This document shows, one piece after another, positions 19,985 through 31,026 of a DNA stretch of 64,000 nt. Origin of the DNA: Paracoccaceae bacterium (GTDB taxonomy: Bacteria > Pseudomonadota > Alphaproteobacteria > Rhodobacterales > Rhodobacteraceae); assembly GCA_030697175.1 (NCBI GenBank), contig JAUYQR010000004.1, forward strand, positions 42,817 through 106,816, given 5' to 3'. A program made the translations under genes and the position numbers. How positions within the stretch are numbered: the first letter of the stretch is position 1; each line of letters begins with the position of its first letter. The notes beneath the pieces were generated by a model. That model saw only the letters and a list, made by a program, of their open reading frames with translations. It searched no databases and was not told where the DNA came from.

Positions 19985-22900
19985 CCGGTCGCATCAGGCA
20001 GAGGTGAAGGTCAAGACGGGCTACCGCTTTGTCATCATCACGCTCGACGCCCATGCCGCCGGCCCCGCCGCGCGGATTGCGCCTCGGCTGGCGCGCGATT
20101 TCCCCGGCATCGAGGTCTCCGTCCACGCCGCCGCCGAATGGGCCGAAAACCCCGCCGCCCTTGCCCGCGCCAAGGCCGCCGTGGCCAGCGCCAACATCAT
20201 CGTGGCGAACCTGCTGTTCATCGAAGAGCACATCACCGCGATCCTGCCCGACCTGCACGCCGTGCGTGACGGGCTCGATGCCTTCGTCGGCGTCATTGCC
20301 GATCCGCAGATCGTCAAGCTGACGCGGATGGGCGATCTGGATATGTCCAAGCCCGCAAGCGGGGCGATGGCCTTCCTGAAAAAGATGCGCGGCCCGAAAG
20401 AGCCTTCGGCCTCGTCGGGCCAGAAGCAGATGGCGCTGTTGCGCCGCCTGCCAAAGATCCTGCGCTGGATTCCCGGCAAGGCGCAGGACATGCGCGCCTG
20501 GTTTCTGGCGATGCAATACTGGCTCGGCGGGTCGGACGACAATCTGGAAGCGATGATCCGCTTCCTCGTCAGCCGTTATTCGGCCGACCGCAAGTGGCAG
20601 GCGGTGAAGGCTGCGGCCCCGATCGACTACCCCGATGTCGGCCTTTACCACCCGCGCCTCAAGGGCCGCATCACCACCGACATCACCGACATGCCGCGCC
20701 CGAAGGACACCCGCGCCACCGTGGGCCTCCTGATGCTGCGCAGCTACATCCTCGCCGCCGACACCGCGCATTATGACGCCGTGATCGCCGCTTTCGAGGC
20801 GCGCGGCATTGCCGTCCTGCCCGCCTTCGCCGGGGGTCTGGATGGTCGCCCCGCGATCGACGCCTATTTCAGGGGCCGCATCGACGCGATGGTGTCGCTG
20901 ACCGGCTTTTCGCTTGTCGGCGGCCCGGCCTACAACGACAGCCCCGCTGCGGTGGCCGCCCTCTCGGCGCTCGACGTGCCCTACATCGCCGCGCACCCCT
21001 TGGAGTTCCAGACGCTCGACCAGTGGCAGGCCTCCGAAGGTGGCCTTGGCCCGGTCGAGACCACCATGCTGATCGCGCTGCCGGAGATTGACGGCGCGAC
21101 CAACCCCACCGTTTTTGCCGGACGCCGGGGCAGCACCGACACCGCCGCGCCCGACGCCCGCGTGATGCTTGCCTGCCCGGAACGGGTGGAGGCGCTGGCT
21201 GACAAGACGCTGCGTCTGGCCATGCTGCGCCGCTCGGCCCAGACGTCGCGCAAGGTCGGAATCGTGCTTTACGGCTTTCCGCCCAACGCAGGGGCCGCAG
21301 GCACGGCCGCCTACCTTGGCGTCTTCGAAAGCCTTTACAACACGCTCCATGCGATGGCCGCTGACGGCTACACCCTGACGCCGCCCGCATCGGTCGAGGC
21401 GCTGCGCGAGATGGTCCTCAAGGGCAACGCCGCCCGCCACGGCCAGCCTGCCAACGTCCACGCCACCGTCCCCGCCGCCGAGATCGTCGCCAAAACCCCG
21501 TGGCTGCGCGAGGTCGAGGCCGCCTGGGGCCCCGCCCCGGGCCGCCACCAGACCGACGGACGCGGCGTCTACGTCCTCGGCCATCAGTTCGGCAACGTCT
21601 TCGTCGGCCTTCAGCCGGTGTTCGGCTATGAAGGCGATCCGATGCGCCTTTTGTTCGAGCGCGGCTTTGCGCCGACCCACGCCTTCACCACCTTCTACCG
21701 CTGGCTGCGCGAGGATTTCGGCGCTGATGTGCTTTTGCACTTCGGGATGCACGGCGCCTTGGAGTTCATGCCCGGCAAGCAGGCAGGGGTTTCGGGCGAT
21801 TGCTGGCCAGACCGGCTGATCGGCAACCTGCCGAATGTCTACCTTTACGCCGCCAACAACCCGTCCGAGGCGACCCTGGCCAAGCGCCGCTCGAACGCCG
21901 TCACCGTGACGCACCTGACGCCGCCCCTCGCCCGCGCCGGCCTTTACAAGGGTCTGGCAGAGTTGAAGGACACGCTCACCCGCTGGCGCGCGACGGCCCC
22001 GGATGTGCCCGAACGCGCCGATCTGGAGACGCTGATGGCCGAACAGGCCCGTGCCGTCGATCTGGTGGGCAACCCCGACCAGCTCTGGATCAAGCTGCTG
22101 GAAACCGAAGGCGCCCTCATCACCGATGGCCTGCATGTCGTCGGCGCCCCGATGACCGACCGCGCACGGGCCGAAATGATCGCCCTGATGCCCGAGGATG
22201 CCGACCGCGCCCGCGCCGACACGCTTCTCCAGCAGGATGACGAAATCTCGGGCCTTCTGCGCGCCCTGTCCGCCCGCTTCATCGCCCCGGTCCCCGGCGG
22301 CGACCTGATCCGCGCGCCGGAAATCCTGCCAACGGGCCGCAACATTCACGCCTTCGACCCGTTCCGGATGCCCACCGCCTTTGCGATGCAGGACGGTGCC
22401 GCTCAGGCGCAGCGCCTGCTGGATGCCCACGACCGCCTGCCGCGCACCGTGGCGCTGGTGCTGTGGGGCAGCGACAACATCAAATCCGACGGCGGCCCGA
22501 TCGCCCAGGCGCTGGCGCTGATTGGTGCCAGGCCCCGGTTCGACCATTACGGCCGCCTGTCGGGTGCCGACCTGATCCCTCTGGCCGAGCTTGGCCGCCC
22601 GCGCATCGACGTGGTGATGACCCTGTCCGGCATCTTCCGCGACCTTCTGCCGCTGCAAACCCGGATGCTGGCCGAGGCCGCCTGGAAGGCCGCCACCGCC
22701 GACGAACCGCCTGCCCAGAACTTCATCCGCGCCCATTCGCTGGCCTATGCCGAGGAGATGGGCGTCGACATCGAGACCGCCGCGCTGCGGGTATTTTCGA
22801 ACGCCGAAGGTGCCTATGGGTCGAACGTCAATACCCTCGTCGGATCGTCGGCCTTCGGGCAGGAAGACGAGTTGGCCGACGCCTACGAGGCGCGCAAGTC

Positions 22901-23510
22901 CTTCGCCTATGGCCGCAGCGGCAAATCGGTGAAGAACGCGGCGCTGCTGCAAAAGGCACTGAAGGACGTGGATCTGGCCTACCAGAACCTCGAATCCGTG
23001 GAACTTGGCGTCACCTCGGTCGACCATTACTTCGACACCCTCGGTGGCATCGCCCGCGCGGTGAAACGCGCCCGCGGCGGCGCGGATACGCCCGTCTACA
23101 TCGGCGACCAGACCCGCGGCGGCGGGCAGGTGCGCACGCTGAAGGACCAGATCGCGCTGGAAACCCGCTCGCGCAGCCTGAACCCGAAATTCTACGAAGG
23201 CCTCTTGCGCCACGGCGCCGAAGGCGTGCGGCAGATCGAGGCGCATGTCACCAACACGATGGGCTGGTCGGCCACCACCGGCCATGTCGACCCCTGGGTC
23301 TACCAGCGCCTGTCGGAGACCTTCGTGCTGGACGAGGCGATGCGCCGCCGGCTGGCAGAACTGAACCCCGAAGCCTCCAGCCGGATGGCCGGGCGGCTGC
23401 TGGAAGCGTCGGACCGGCAATACTGGCAGCCCGATGCGGAAACACTGGCCGCCCTGCAACGCGCGGCGGATGAACTGGAAGACCGGCTGGAAGGGATCGC
23501 GGCGGAATGA
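19974..23510 (+). CDS. bchH: Magnesium chelatase subunit H (porphyrin-binding)
   Basis: BchH binds protoporphyrin IX and is the metal-insertion subunit of magnesium chelatase, working with BchI and BchD encoded at 4.0-6.8 kb. At 1178 aa it has normal length, and the CobN/Mg-chelatase domain motifs are present (for example [18 protein letters not shown] near residue 592 and the C-terminal [18 protein letters not shown]). I chose ATG 19974 (MRDDRSHQ), 11 nt inside bchB; an ATG six codons upstream is also in frame. In related species the subunit also takes part in regulation by light and cobalamin. Confidence 0.95.
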
Positions 23511-23540
23511 GCAAGCGATGCACCAGCTTCAAGCCCGGAA

Positions 23541-24501
<961 letters not shown>

Positions 24502-24515
24502 GGACTGCCAAGGCA

Positions 24516-25181
24516 ATGGCCGATTACTCCGCCACACGCGACCGGGTCGAACACTACTTCGACCGTTCCGCCACCAAGGTGTGGGAACGGCTGACCTCTG
24601 ACGCCCCTGTCAGCCGCATCCGGGAAACCGTCCGTCAGGGGCGTGACCGGATGCGCGGCATCATGCTGTCGCGGCTGCCGGTTGACCTGCGCGGCGCGCG
24701 GGTGCTGGATGCGGGCTGCGGCACCGGGTTGATGACTGCGGAACTGGCGGCGCGCGGCGCCGATGTGGTGGCGGTGGACATCTCGCCGCAACTGATCGGC
24801 ATCGCCGAGGCGCGGCTGGCCGAAGGCTTGCGCGCCCGTGTGACCTTTGCCGCCGGTGACATGACCGATCCGGCGCATGGCCGCTTTGACTATGTGCTGG
24901 CGATGGACAGCCTGATCTACTACGCCACGCCCGATATCGCCGCCGCCTTGCGCAAGATCGGCAACCGCACCGCGCAACGCATCGTCTTTACCGTGGCACC
25001 GAAGACTCCGTTCCTGATGGCGTTCTTCGGCCTGGGCAAGCTCTTCCCCCGCGCAGACCGCTCGCCCGTGATGGTGCCGCAGGCGTTCCCGGCCCTGGTG
25101 CGCGCCGTGCCGAACCTTGCGAAAATCGACCGCGTCACCAGCGGGTTCTACATTTCCGAATGTCTGGAGATGCGGCCATGA
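24516..25181 (+). CDS. bchM: Mg-protoporphyrin IX O-methyltransferase
   Basis: BchM transfers a methyl group from S-adenosylmethionine to Mg-protoporphyrin IX. The 221-aa protein shows the SAM-binding motif VLDAGCGTGLMTAELAARGADVVAVDIS. I chose ATG 24516 (MADYSATRDRVEHYF), the conserved family start; an upstream in-frame start at 24498 overlaps bchL and is less likely. Its product is the substrate of the ring-E cyclases BchE and AcsF, both in this window. The stop overlaps lhaA as ATGA. Confidence 0.95.
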   Translation: MADYSATRDRVEHYFDRSATKVWERLTSDAPVSRIRETVRQGRDRMRGIMLSRLPVDLRGARVLDAGCGTGLMTAELAARGADVVAVDISPQLIGIAEARLAEGLRARVTFAAGDMTDPAHGRFDYVLAMDSLIYYATPDIAAALRKIGNRTAQRIVFTVAPKTPFLMAFFGLGKLFPRADRSPVMVPQAFPALVRAVPNLAKIDRVTSGFYISECLEMRP

Positions 25182-26611
25182 TCATCCGCCAGAAGCATAT
25201 CAAGGGTCTGTCCGCCGCCTGGCTGCCGTTCATGGACGCGGCCTCCGAGGGGCTGCCGCTTGGCCAGCTTCTGCGGCTCAGCCTGTTTCAGGTGTCGGTC
25301 GGGATGGCAACCGTCCTGCTCCTTGGCACCCTTAACCGCGTGATGATCGTCGAACTTTCCGTCCCCGCGATGGTCGTCGCCGCGATGATCGCCATCCCCG
25401 TCCTGGTCGCTCCGTTCCGCGCGCTGCTTGGCCACCGGTCGGACACCCACCGCTCCGCGATCGGCTGGAAGCGCATCCCCTACCTGTGGTTCGGGTCGCT
25501 GTGGCAGATGGGCGGCCTTGCGATCATGCCCTTTGCGTTGATCGTGCTTGGCGGCGACCAGACCCTCGGGCCGGCCTGGGCCGGCGAAGTCCTCGCCGCA
25601 CTTGCCTTCCTGATGACCGGCATCGGCCTTCACATGACCCAGACCGCCGGCCTTGCGCTGGCGTCCGACCGCGCCACGGACGAAACCCGGCCCCGCGTCG
25701 TGGCACTTCTTTACGTGATGTTCCTTGTCGGCATGGGTGTCTCGGCGGTCGTCGTCGGCTGGCTTCTGCGCGATTTCGACGACCTTCTTCTGGTCCGCGT
25801 CGTGCAGGGCTGCGGGCTTGCCACGCTGGTCCTCAACATGATCGCGCTGTGGAAGCAGGAAAAGGTCGCGCCGATGACCAAGGCGGAACGCGCCGAACCG
25901 CGCCCCGCCTTCCGCGATGCCTGGGCAGACCTGATGGCAGGCGGCACCGCCGGTCGGCTGCTGGCCGTGGTGGTGATCGGCACCCTCGCCTTCACCATGC
26001 AGGACGTGCTTCTGGAACCCTACGGCGGCGAGATCCTCGGCCTTTCCGTCTCGATGACGACGCTGCTTACCGCGGTTTACGCGATGGGCGCGCTGGCGGG
26101 GTTTCTGGTGGCCGGGCGCTGGCTGGCGCGCGGGCTTGATCCGATGCGCATGGCGGCGCGCGGGCTGCTGGTCGGCATCGCGGCGTTTTCCGCGATCATC
26201 TTCGCCGCGCCGCTGCACAGCATCCCGCTGTTCTACGCCGGTGCCGGCGCCATCGGCTTTGGCGCCGGGCTCTTCGCCGTCTCCACCCTCACCGCCGCGA
26301 TGACGCTGAAGACCCGTGGCGCGGGGTCCGGCATCGCGCTTGGGGCCTGGGGGGCGGCGCAAGCCACCGCAGCGGGCCTGTCGATCTTCTTTGGCGGCAC
26401 GATCCGCGACATCGTCAGCCACCTTGCCACCTCGGGCAAACTTGGCAGCGTCCTCACCGACGCATCGCTTGGCTACACCTTCGTCTACCACCTTGAGATT
26501 GGACTGATCTTCGTCACGCTCATTGCGCTCGGGCCCTTGGTGCGTGTCACCCCGCTTACCGAAACCCCAAAAACCGACGACCGCCTGCGGATCGTCGAGT
26601 TTCCCACCTGA
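25178..26611 (+). CDS. lhaA: LH1 assembly factor LhaA (PucC/BCD-family MFS)
   Basis: The 477-aa protein has about 12 membrane segments and belongs to the PucC/LhaA family needed for assembly of the core light-harvesting complex. Its position between bchM and puhA is the conserved lhaA (F1696) site. The start MIIRQKHIK at 25178 overlaps the bchM stop. It is the second member of the family in the window, the other being the bchG-linked gene at 9370-10656. Role is from family knowledge; membrane topology is visible in the sequence. Confidence 0.92.
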   Translation: MIIRQKHIKGLSAAWLPFMDAASEGLPLGQLLRLSLFQVSVGMATVLLLGTLNRVMIVELSVPAMVVAAMIAIPVLVAPFRALLGHRSDTHRSAIGWKRIPYLWFGSLWQMGGLAIMPFALIVLGGDQTLGPAWAGEVLAALAFLMTGIGLHMTQTAGLALASDRATDETRPRVVALLYVMFLVGMGVSAVVVGWLLRDFDDLLLVRVVQGCGLATLVLNMIALWKQEKVAPMTKAERAEPRPAFRDAWADLMAGGTAGRLLAVVVIGTLAFTMQDVLLEPYGGEILGLSVSMTTLLTAVYAMGALAGFLVAGRWLARGLDPMRMAARGLLVGIAAFSAIIFAAPLHSIPLFYAGAGAIGFGAGLFAVSTLTAAMTLKTRGAGSGIALGAWGAAQATAAGLSIFFGGTIRDIVSHLATSGKLGSVLTDASLGYTFVYHLEIGLIFVTLIALGPLVRVTPLTETPKTDDRLRIVEFPT

Positions 26612-26628
26612 CACCGGAGGATACCGCA

Positions 26629-27399
26629 ATGGTTGGTGTGACTTTCTTTGGCGACTTCGATCTGGCGAGCCTCGCCATCTGGAGCTTCTGGGGCTTTTTC
26701 GCCCTGCTGATCTACTATCTGCAGACCGAAAACATGCGCGAAGGCTACCCGCTGGAAACCGAGGATGGCCTGCCCGCGCCGAACCAGGGCCCGTTCCCGG
26801 TGCCGAAACCCAAACTGTTCCGCCTGTCGTTCGGCCAGGGCGACGTGACCGTCCCCTCGCCCGAAAACGAGGCAGCACACCGCCGCACCAACCTTGCCCT
26901 CGCACGCACCGCCACCTCCGAAGGCTTCCCGCACGCCCCCACCGGCAACCCGATGCTGGATGGCGTCGGCCCCGCCTCCTGGGCTCCGCGCCGCGACGAG
27001 CCGGAACTCGACGGCCACGGCCACAACAAGATCGTGCCGATGTCACGGCTTGACGGCTTCTCGGTGTCGGCTGGTCGTGACCCGCGCGGTCTGCCGGTGC
27101 AGGCCGGTGATCTGGAGGTTGTGGGCCGCGTCTCCGACCTCTGGGTTGATGCGCCCGAACAACTGGTGCGGTTCCTCGAGATCGACCTCAACTCCGGCGG
27201 CAAGCGCCTTGTGCCGATGACGATGGCCAAGATCTGGGCAGACCGGGTGCGGATAAACTTCCTCGCCTCCGACAGCTTCGACAGCATCCCGGCGACCAAA
27301 TCCGCCACCGAAGTCACCAAGCTCGAGGAAGACAAGATCGCCGGCTACGTTGCTTCCGGCTGGATGTATGACGCCGACAAGCGCAAGCGCGGCTTCTGA
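26629..27399 (+). CDS. puhA: Photosynthetic reaction centre H subunit
   Basis: PuhA is the single-span H subunit that caps the reaction centre on the cytoplasmic side and shapes proton delivery to QB. The 256-aa protein has one N-terminal transmembrane helix (about residues 12-31, [21 protein letters not shown] is its core) followed by the PRC-barrel cytoplasmic domain ([22 protein letters not shown] and so on). A GGAGG ribosome site precedes the ATG. A GC hairpin with a T run directly follows the gene, likely raising puhA transcript relative to the downstream assembly genes. Confidence 0.97.
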   Translation: MVGVTFFGDFDLASLAIWSFWGFFALLIYYLQTENMREGYPLETEDGLPAPNQGPFPVPKPKLFRLSFGQGDVTVPSPENEAAHRRTNLALARTATSEGFPHAPTGNPMLDGVGPASWAPRRDEPELDGHGHNKIVPMSRLDGFSVSAGRDPRGLPVQAGDLEVVGRVSDLWVDAPEQLVRFLEIDLNSGGKRLVPMTMAKIWADRVRINFLASDSFDSIPATKSATEVTKLEEDKIAGYVASGWMYDADKRKRGF

Positions 27400-27411
27400 A
27401 AACCGACAGGT

Positions 27412-27437
27412 GCGGCCCGCGCCCGGGCCGCGCTTTT
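27412..27437 (+). terminator. Stem-loop with T run after puhA
   Basis: GCGGCCCG (27412-27419), a 4-nt loop and CGGGCCGC (27424-27431) form an 8-bp stem followed by GCTTTT. It lies 12 nt beyond the puhA stop and 24 nt before puhB. Being inside the operon, it is more likely a partial terminator or 3'-end stabiliser than a full stop. Confidence 0.65.
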
Positions 27438-27461
27438 CACCCCAGAGATGGAGGGTCTGCC

Positions 27462-28097
27462 ATGTCAGGCCACGACGACTTTGCTTTCGAAGCCATGCCT
27501 GGGCTGCCGGAACGGCCCCCGCTTGGCGAAGACATCCTCTGGCAGGGCAAACCTGCCACCTACGCGCTGGCCCGTGACGCCTACGGGCTGCACTGGATCG
27601 CGGGTTACTTCGCCGTCATCATCCTGTGGCGCGCCGCCACCGGCTACGGCGACGGCGGCCCCGCGATGGCCGCCGCGATGGGCCTGCCATACCTCATGCT
27701 GGCCGTGCTTGGCCTTGGCGTGGTCTACGGCCTCGCCTGGATACAGGCGCGCACCACGGTCTACACGCTGACCTCCGCCCGCGTCGTGATGCGGATTGGC
27801 GCGGCGCTGCCCGTCACCTTCAACCTGCCGTTCAAGCAGGTCGGTGCCGCGAACCTTGACCTGCGCCGTGACGGCACCGGCACCATCGCGCTTGATACGC
27901 TCGGCTCCACGCGCATCTCCTACCTGATCGCATGGCCGCATGTCCGCCCGTGGCGCACGTCGAAAACCGAACCCGCGCTGCGCTCGATCCCCGATGCCAG
28001 GCGTGTGGCGGGCCTTCTGGCCGAAGCAGCCGAGGCGCGGGTCGCGATGCCGCAGGTCACCCGCACGGCGCCGATGGCCGCCGTGGCAGCGGAATAG
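27462..28097 (+). CDS. puhB: Reaction-centre assembly protein PuhB
   Basis: PuhB is a membrane protein that helps reaction centre and LH1 assembly. The 211-aa sequence has an N-terminal soluble part (PPLGEDILWQGKP), two to three membrane segments (about residues 45-90) and a bacterial PH-like domain (RTTVYTLTSARVVMRIGAAL). GGAGGG lies about 7 nt upstream of the ATG. It follows puhA after the stem-loop and precedes puhC by 8 nt, the conserved order in Rhodobacteraceae. Confidence 0.92.
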   Translation: MSGHDDFAFEAMPGLPERPPLGEDILWQGKPATYALARDAYGLHWIAGYFAVIILWRAATGYGDGGPAMAAAMGLPYLMLAVLGLGVVYGLAWIQARTTVYTLTSARVVMRIGAALPVTFNLPFKQVGAANLDLRRDGTGTIALDTLGSTRISYLIAWPHVRPWRTSKTEPALRSIPDARRVAGLLAEAAEARVAMPQVTRTAPMAAVAAE

Positions 28098-28105
28098 GGG
28101 GCAGC

Positions 28106-28579
28106 ATGGCGAACCGGCCCCCCCTGATCCACGAACCCGGCTTTCACAGCCAGAACCCCGAAACCGTGCCGAAGGCGCTGCTCCTTGGCATGCTGGCCCT
28201 CGCGCTTTCCGCTCTCGCCATCGCCAGCTACGCCTCCTTCACCGGGCGCGAACCTGTCGGTCAGCCGCAAGCCTCCGAAGTGGTCCGCGAAAAATGGATC
28301 GTGATGGAAGGCCTCAATGCCCAGGCCGTGATCGTGAAGAACGCCGATGGCTCGGTGCTTCTCGACCTGCCGCATGGCGGCTTTGTCACCGTGATCCAGT
28401 CCGGCATCCACACCGAACGGCGCAGACAGGGTGTCGACCAGACGAAACCTGTGCGCATAGTGGAATACGCCAATGGCCGGCTCGTGGCCGAAGACCCTGA
28501 AACGGGGTGGAGCGCCGAGCTCTACGCCTTTGGTGCCGACAACAAAGCCGCGTTCGAACGGCTTCTCGACCAGAAATAG
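28106..28579 (+). CDS. puhC: Photosynthetic complex assembly protein PuhC
   Basis: The 157-aa protein has one N-terminal transmembrane helix (about residues 22-44) followed by a periplasmic domain, as known for PuhC, which is needed for normal amounts of reaction centre and LH1. The ATG at 28106 follows a GGGGGCAGC leader 8 nt after the puhB stop; longer in-frame versions run back into puhB. The gene is followed by a small ORF and acsF in one transcript. Confidence 0.9.
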   Translation: MANRPPLIHEPGFHSQNPETVPKALLLGMLALALSALAIASYASFTGREPVGQPQASEVVREKWIVMEGLNAQAVIVKNADGSVLLDLPHGGFVTVIQSGIHTERRRQGVDQTKPVRIVEYANGRLVAEDPETGWSAELYAFGADNKAAFERLLDQK

Positions 28580-28591
28580 GGAACTGACATC

Positions 28592-28888
28592 ATGGCTCTT
28601 TTCAAACGCAGACAGGAACGGGTGCCCTGCACCGTCGAAGTCTCCCACCGCTTCGAGGCGCTGCACGCCCACGTCCGCTTCAACAACGGTGCCGTGGTCT
28701 ATCCGGGTGACGAGGTTCTCGTCCACGGCGCGCCCGTTCTGGCCGCCTACGGCGAGGTCATCGTCGAAGACCGCACCGCCACCATCACCCGCGCCACGCC
28801 GCTCGAACGGCTCTGGACCCGCCTGACCGGCGATTTCGACTTCATGGAACTGTGCGAGTTTTCCTTTTCCGAGGAGATCCGGCTATGA
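28592..28888 (+). CDS. Conserved small photosynthesis-cluster protein between puhC and acsF
   Basis: This 98-aa soluble protein is rich in charged residues at the N-terminus (MALFKRRQERVP) and has no membrane segment. A small gene of this type commonly lies between puhC and acsF in Rhodobacteraceae photosynthesis clusters, and I know of no assigned function. It starts 12 nt after puhC and its stop TGA overlaps the acsF ATG as ATGA, so it is translated with acsF. A supporting role in the aerobic cyclase or complex assembly is possible from position only. Confidence 0.8.
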   Translation: MALFKRRQERVPCTVEVSHRFEALHAHVRFNNGAVVYPGDEVLVHGAPVLAAYGEVIVEDRTATITRATPLERLWTRLTGDFDFMELCEFSFSEEIRL

Positions 28889-29991
28889 ACGCAACCCCGC
28901 ACGATCTCTTTCCCGACAGCGGCGCCGAAGTCGCGGCCACCATGCCGCCGATCGACACCACCGCGATGGCCACGGAAACCACGCTCCTGAACCCGCGCTT
29001 CTACACCACCGACTTCGACGAGATGGACAAGATCGACGTCACGCCGGTGCGCGCCGAATGGGACAAGCTGATCGCCCAGATGAAATCCGACCCCAACAAG
29101 GGCCATTTCAAGAAGACCGAAGCCTGGGACAAGGTCGACTGGGAAGGCATGGACCCAGCCCTGCGGCGTGAATTCATCGACTTCCTGGTGTCGTCCTGCA
29201 CCGCCGAATTCTCCGGCTGTGTGCTTTACAAGGAAATGAAGCGGCGCGGCACCAACCCCGACATCTGCGAGCTGTTCAGCTACATGTCGCGCGACGAGGC
29301 CCGCCATGCCGGCTTCATCAACGACGCGCTGCGCGAGGCGGGGGTGGCCGTCAACCTCGGCTTCCTGACCAAGGCGAAGAAATACACCTACTTCCGGCCG
29401 AAGTTCATCTACTACGCCACCTACCTGTCGGAAAAGATCGGCTACGCCCGCTACATCACCATCTTCCGCCACCTCGAGGCGCATCCCGAACAGCGGTTCC
29501 ACCCGATCTTCAAGTGGTTCCGCGAATGGTGCAACGACGAGTTCTCCCACGGCGAGGCCTTCGCGCTGTTGATGAAGACCGACCCGAAACTGACCGAAAG
29601 TTTCACCAACAAGCTCTGGATCAAGTTCTTCCTCACCGCCGTCTACTCCACCATGTGGGTCCGCGACCATGCCCGCCCGGAGTTTCACAAGGCGCTCGGC
29701 GTCAACATCGGCTGGTATGATCAGGAGGTGTTCCGCAAGACCTCGACCATCGCCCGGCAGATCTTCCCGATCGAACTCGACATCGACCACCCGCGCTGGA
29801 TTCCAAACCTTCAGCGGATGAACCGTGCCTTCATCGCGATGGATGCGGCCCACCGTCAGGGCGGCATCGCGGGCAAACTGAACGGCTGGATCGCCGGGGC
29901 GAAAGCCGCGCTGACCTTCGCCAGCCTCTACACGATCCCGGCCAAACACCACGCCCTGCCTGCCTCGGTGCGGCTGGAGCCGTCGTATTGA
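28885..29991 (+). CDS. acsF: Aerobic Mg-protoporphyrin IX monomethyl ester cyclase
   Basis: AcsF is the oxygen-dependent di-iron enzyme that forms ring E of bacteriochlorophyll. The 368-aa protein has the carboxylate-bridged di-iron ligands in EFSGCVLYKE, DEARHAGF (ExxH) and EFSHGEAF (ExxH). The start at 28885 (MNATPHDLFPD) overlaps the preceding small ORF; an in-frame start at 28852 lies inside it and is not preferred. Together with bchE the cell can make bacteriochlorophyll with or without oxygen. A 226-nt repeat-bearing spacer follows before puhE. Confidence 0.96.
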   Translation: MNATPHDLFPDSGAEVAATMPPIDTTAMATETTLLNPRFYTTDFDEMDKIDVTPVRAEWDKLIAQMKSDPNKGHFKKTEAWDKVDWEGMDPALRREFIDFLVSSCTAEFSGCVLYKEMKRRGTNPDICELFSYMSRDEARHAGFINDALREAGVAVNLGFLTKAKKYTYFRPKFIYYATYLSEKIGYARYITIFRHLEAHPEQRFHPIFKWFREWCNDEFSHGEAFALLMKTDPKLTESFTNKLWIKFFLTAVYSTMWVRDHARPEFHKALGVNIGWYDQEVFRKTSTIARQIFPIELDIDHPRWIPNLQRMNRAFIAMDAAHRQGGIAGKLNGWIAGAKAALTFASLYTIPAKHHALPASVRLEPSY

Positions 29992-30062
29992 CCGGCAGAC
30001 CCCATACCGCTGTTCCGGCAGCGGGTTGGTGTGCGGGATGGGCGCGTCCCAAACACCCGTGC

Positions 30063-30182
30063 GGCACCCCTGTCCAGGGGTGCCGCACATCGTCTCGTCA
30101 TGGTGGCGGCACCCCTGTCCAGGGGTGCCGCACATCGTCTCGTCATGGTGGTGGCACCCCTGTCCAGGGGTGCCGCACATCT
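30063..30182 (+). repeat. Three 45-bp tandem repeats with internal hairpins upstream of puhE
   Basis: Units start at 30063, 30108 and 30153, an exact 45-bp period; the third is shortened after 30182. Each holds GGCACCCCTG-TC-CAGGGGTGCC, a 10-bp perfect stem (12 bp in the first two units) with a 2-nt loop, followed by GCACATCGTCTCGTCATGG. The phrase GGTGCCGCACAT recurs a fourth time at the puhE start codon (30209-30220). The array is open in the puhE frame because 45 is a multiple of three, but a strong internal start is more likely. Confidence 0.9.
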
Positions 30183-30217
30183 TCCACTTGTCATGGCAAC
30201 GCCTGCGGGTGCCGCAC

Positions 30218-31021
30218 ATGACCAATCCGTGGATCGCCTCGCTCATCGCGATGTTCATCTGGTGGTTTTCCACCGGGGCGATCCTGTGGCGCGTCAAGCG
30301 GGCCGATCAGGGCGGGCCAACCGCCCATCTCTGGTCGGTGGTCCTTGGCCTGCCGCTTCTGGTGCTTGGCGTCTGGGGCGTCGCCGCCACGCTTGACGAC
30401 CATTCCGTTACCGGGACCTACATGGCCTTCCTCGCCGCCCTCGCGATCTGGGGCTGGATCGAGCTTGCCTTCCTCTCCGGCATCATCACCGGCCCCAACA
30501 CCGCCCCATGCCCGCCCTACGCCACCGAATGGTCCCGCTTCTGGCGCGCCACCGGCACCATCGCCTGGCACGAGGTGCTGCTGATCGCCAGCCTCATCCT
30601 CATCGCCAACGCCTCGCAGGGGGCTGACAACACCACCGCGCTCTGGACCTTCGCGATCCTGTTTTTCGCGCGCCTTTCGGCCAAGCTGAACCTCTTCTTC
30701 GGCGTCCCGCGGATCCACACCGAATTCTTGCCGACCCCGCTTTCGCACCTCGCCAGCCACTTCCGCTTCGCCCGGATGAACTGGGTGTTCCCGCTGTCGG
30801 TGACGGCCCTCACCTTCGCCGCCGCCTGCTGGATGGAACGCGCCTACAGCGCCACCAGTGACGCCCACCTGATCGGGCATGTCCTGCTGGCCGCCCTCAC
30901 CCTTCTGGCCCTCCTTGAACACTGGTTCATGGTGCTGCCGCTTCCCGACGAAAAGCTCTGGCGCTGGATGCTGCCTGCCGCACCTGCGCCAACCGACACC
31001 ACACTGTTGCCAAGAAAGTGA
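30218..31021 (+). CDS. puhE: Photosynthetic complex assembly protein PuhE
   Basis: The 267-aa protein is almost entirely hydrophobic with about seven to eight membrane segments and ends in a short polar tail. PuhE is encoded between acsF and hemA in Rhodobacter and moderates bacteriochlorophyll or complex levels; its exact action is unknown. I chose ATG 30218 ([16 protein letters not shown]), which puts the first helix at the N-terminus. The frame stays open upstream through the 45-bp repeats to an ATG at 30038, which would add repeated HPCPGVPH units. The stop overlaps a GTG 9 nt before hemA. Confidence 0.88.
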   Translation: MTNPWIASLIAMFIWWFSTGAILWRVKRADQGGPTAHLWSVVLGLPLLVLGVWGVAATLDDHSVTGTYMAFLAALAIWGWIELAFLSGIITGPNTAPCPPYATEWSRFWRATGTIAWHEVLLIASLILIANASQGADNTTALWTFAILFFARLSAKLNLFFGVPRIHTEFLPTPLSHLASHFRFARMNWVFPLSVTALTFAAACWMERAYSATSDAHLIGHVLLAALTLLALLEHWFMVLPLPDEKLWRWMLPAAPAPTDTTLLPRK

Positions 31022-31026
31022 TCCCG

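Noticed and set aside
30063..30182. CRISPR array
   Set aside because: The three units are contiguous 45-bp tandem copies without unique spacers, and no cas genes are present.
30026..30217. PuhE N-terminal extension through the 45-bp repeats
   Set aside because: The frame is open, but ATG 30218 places the first membrane helix at the N-terminus as expected, and the upstream segment is pure repeat. Kept only as an alternative in the notes.
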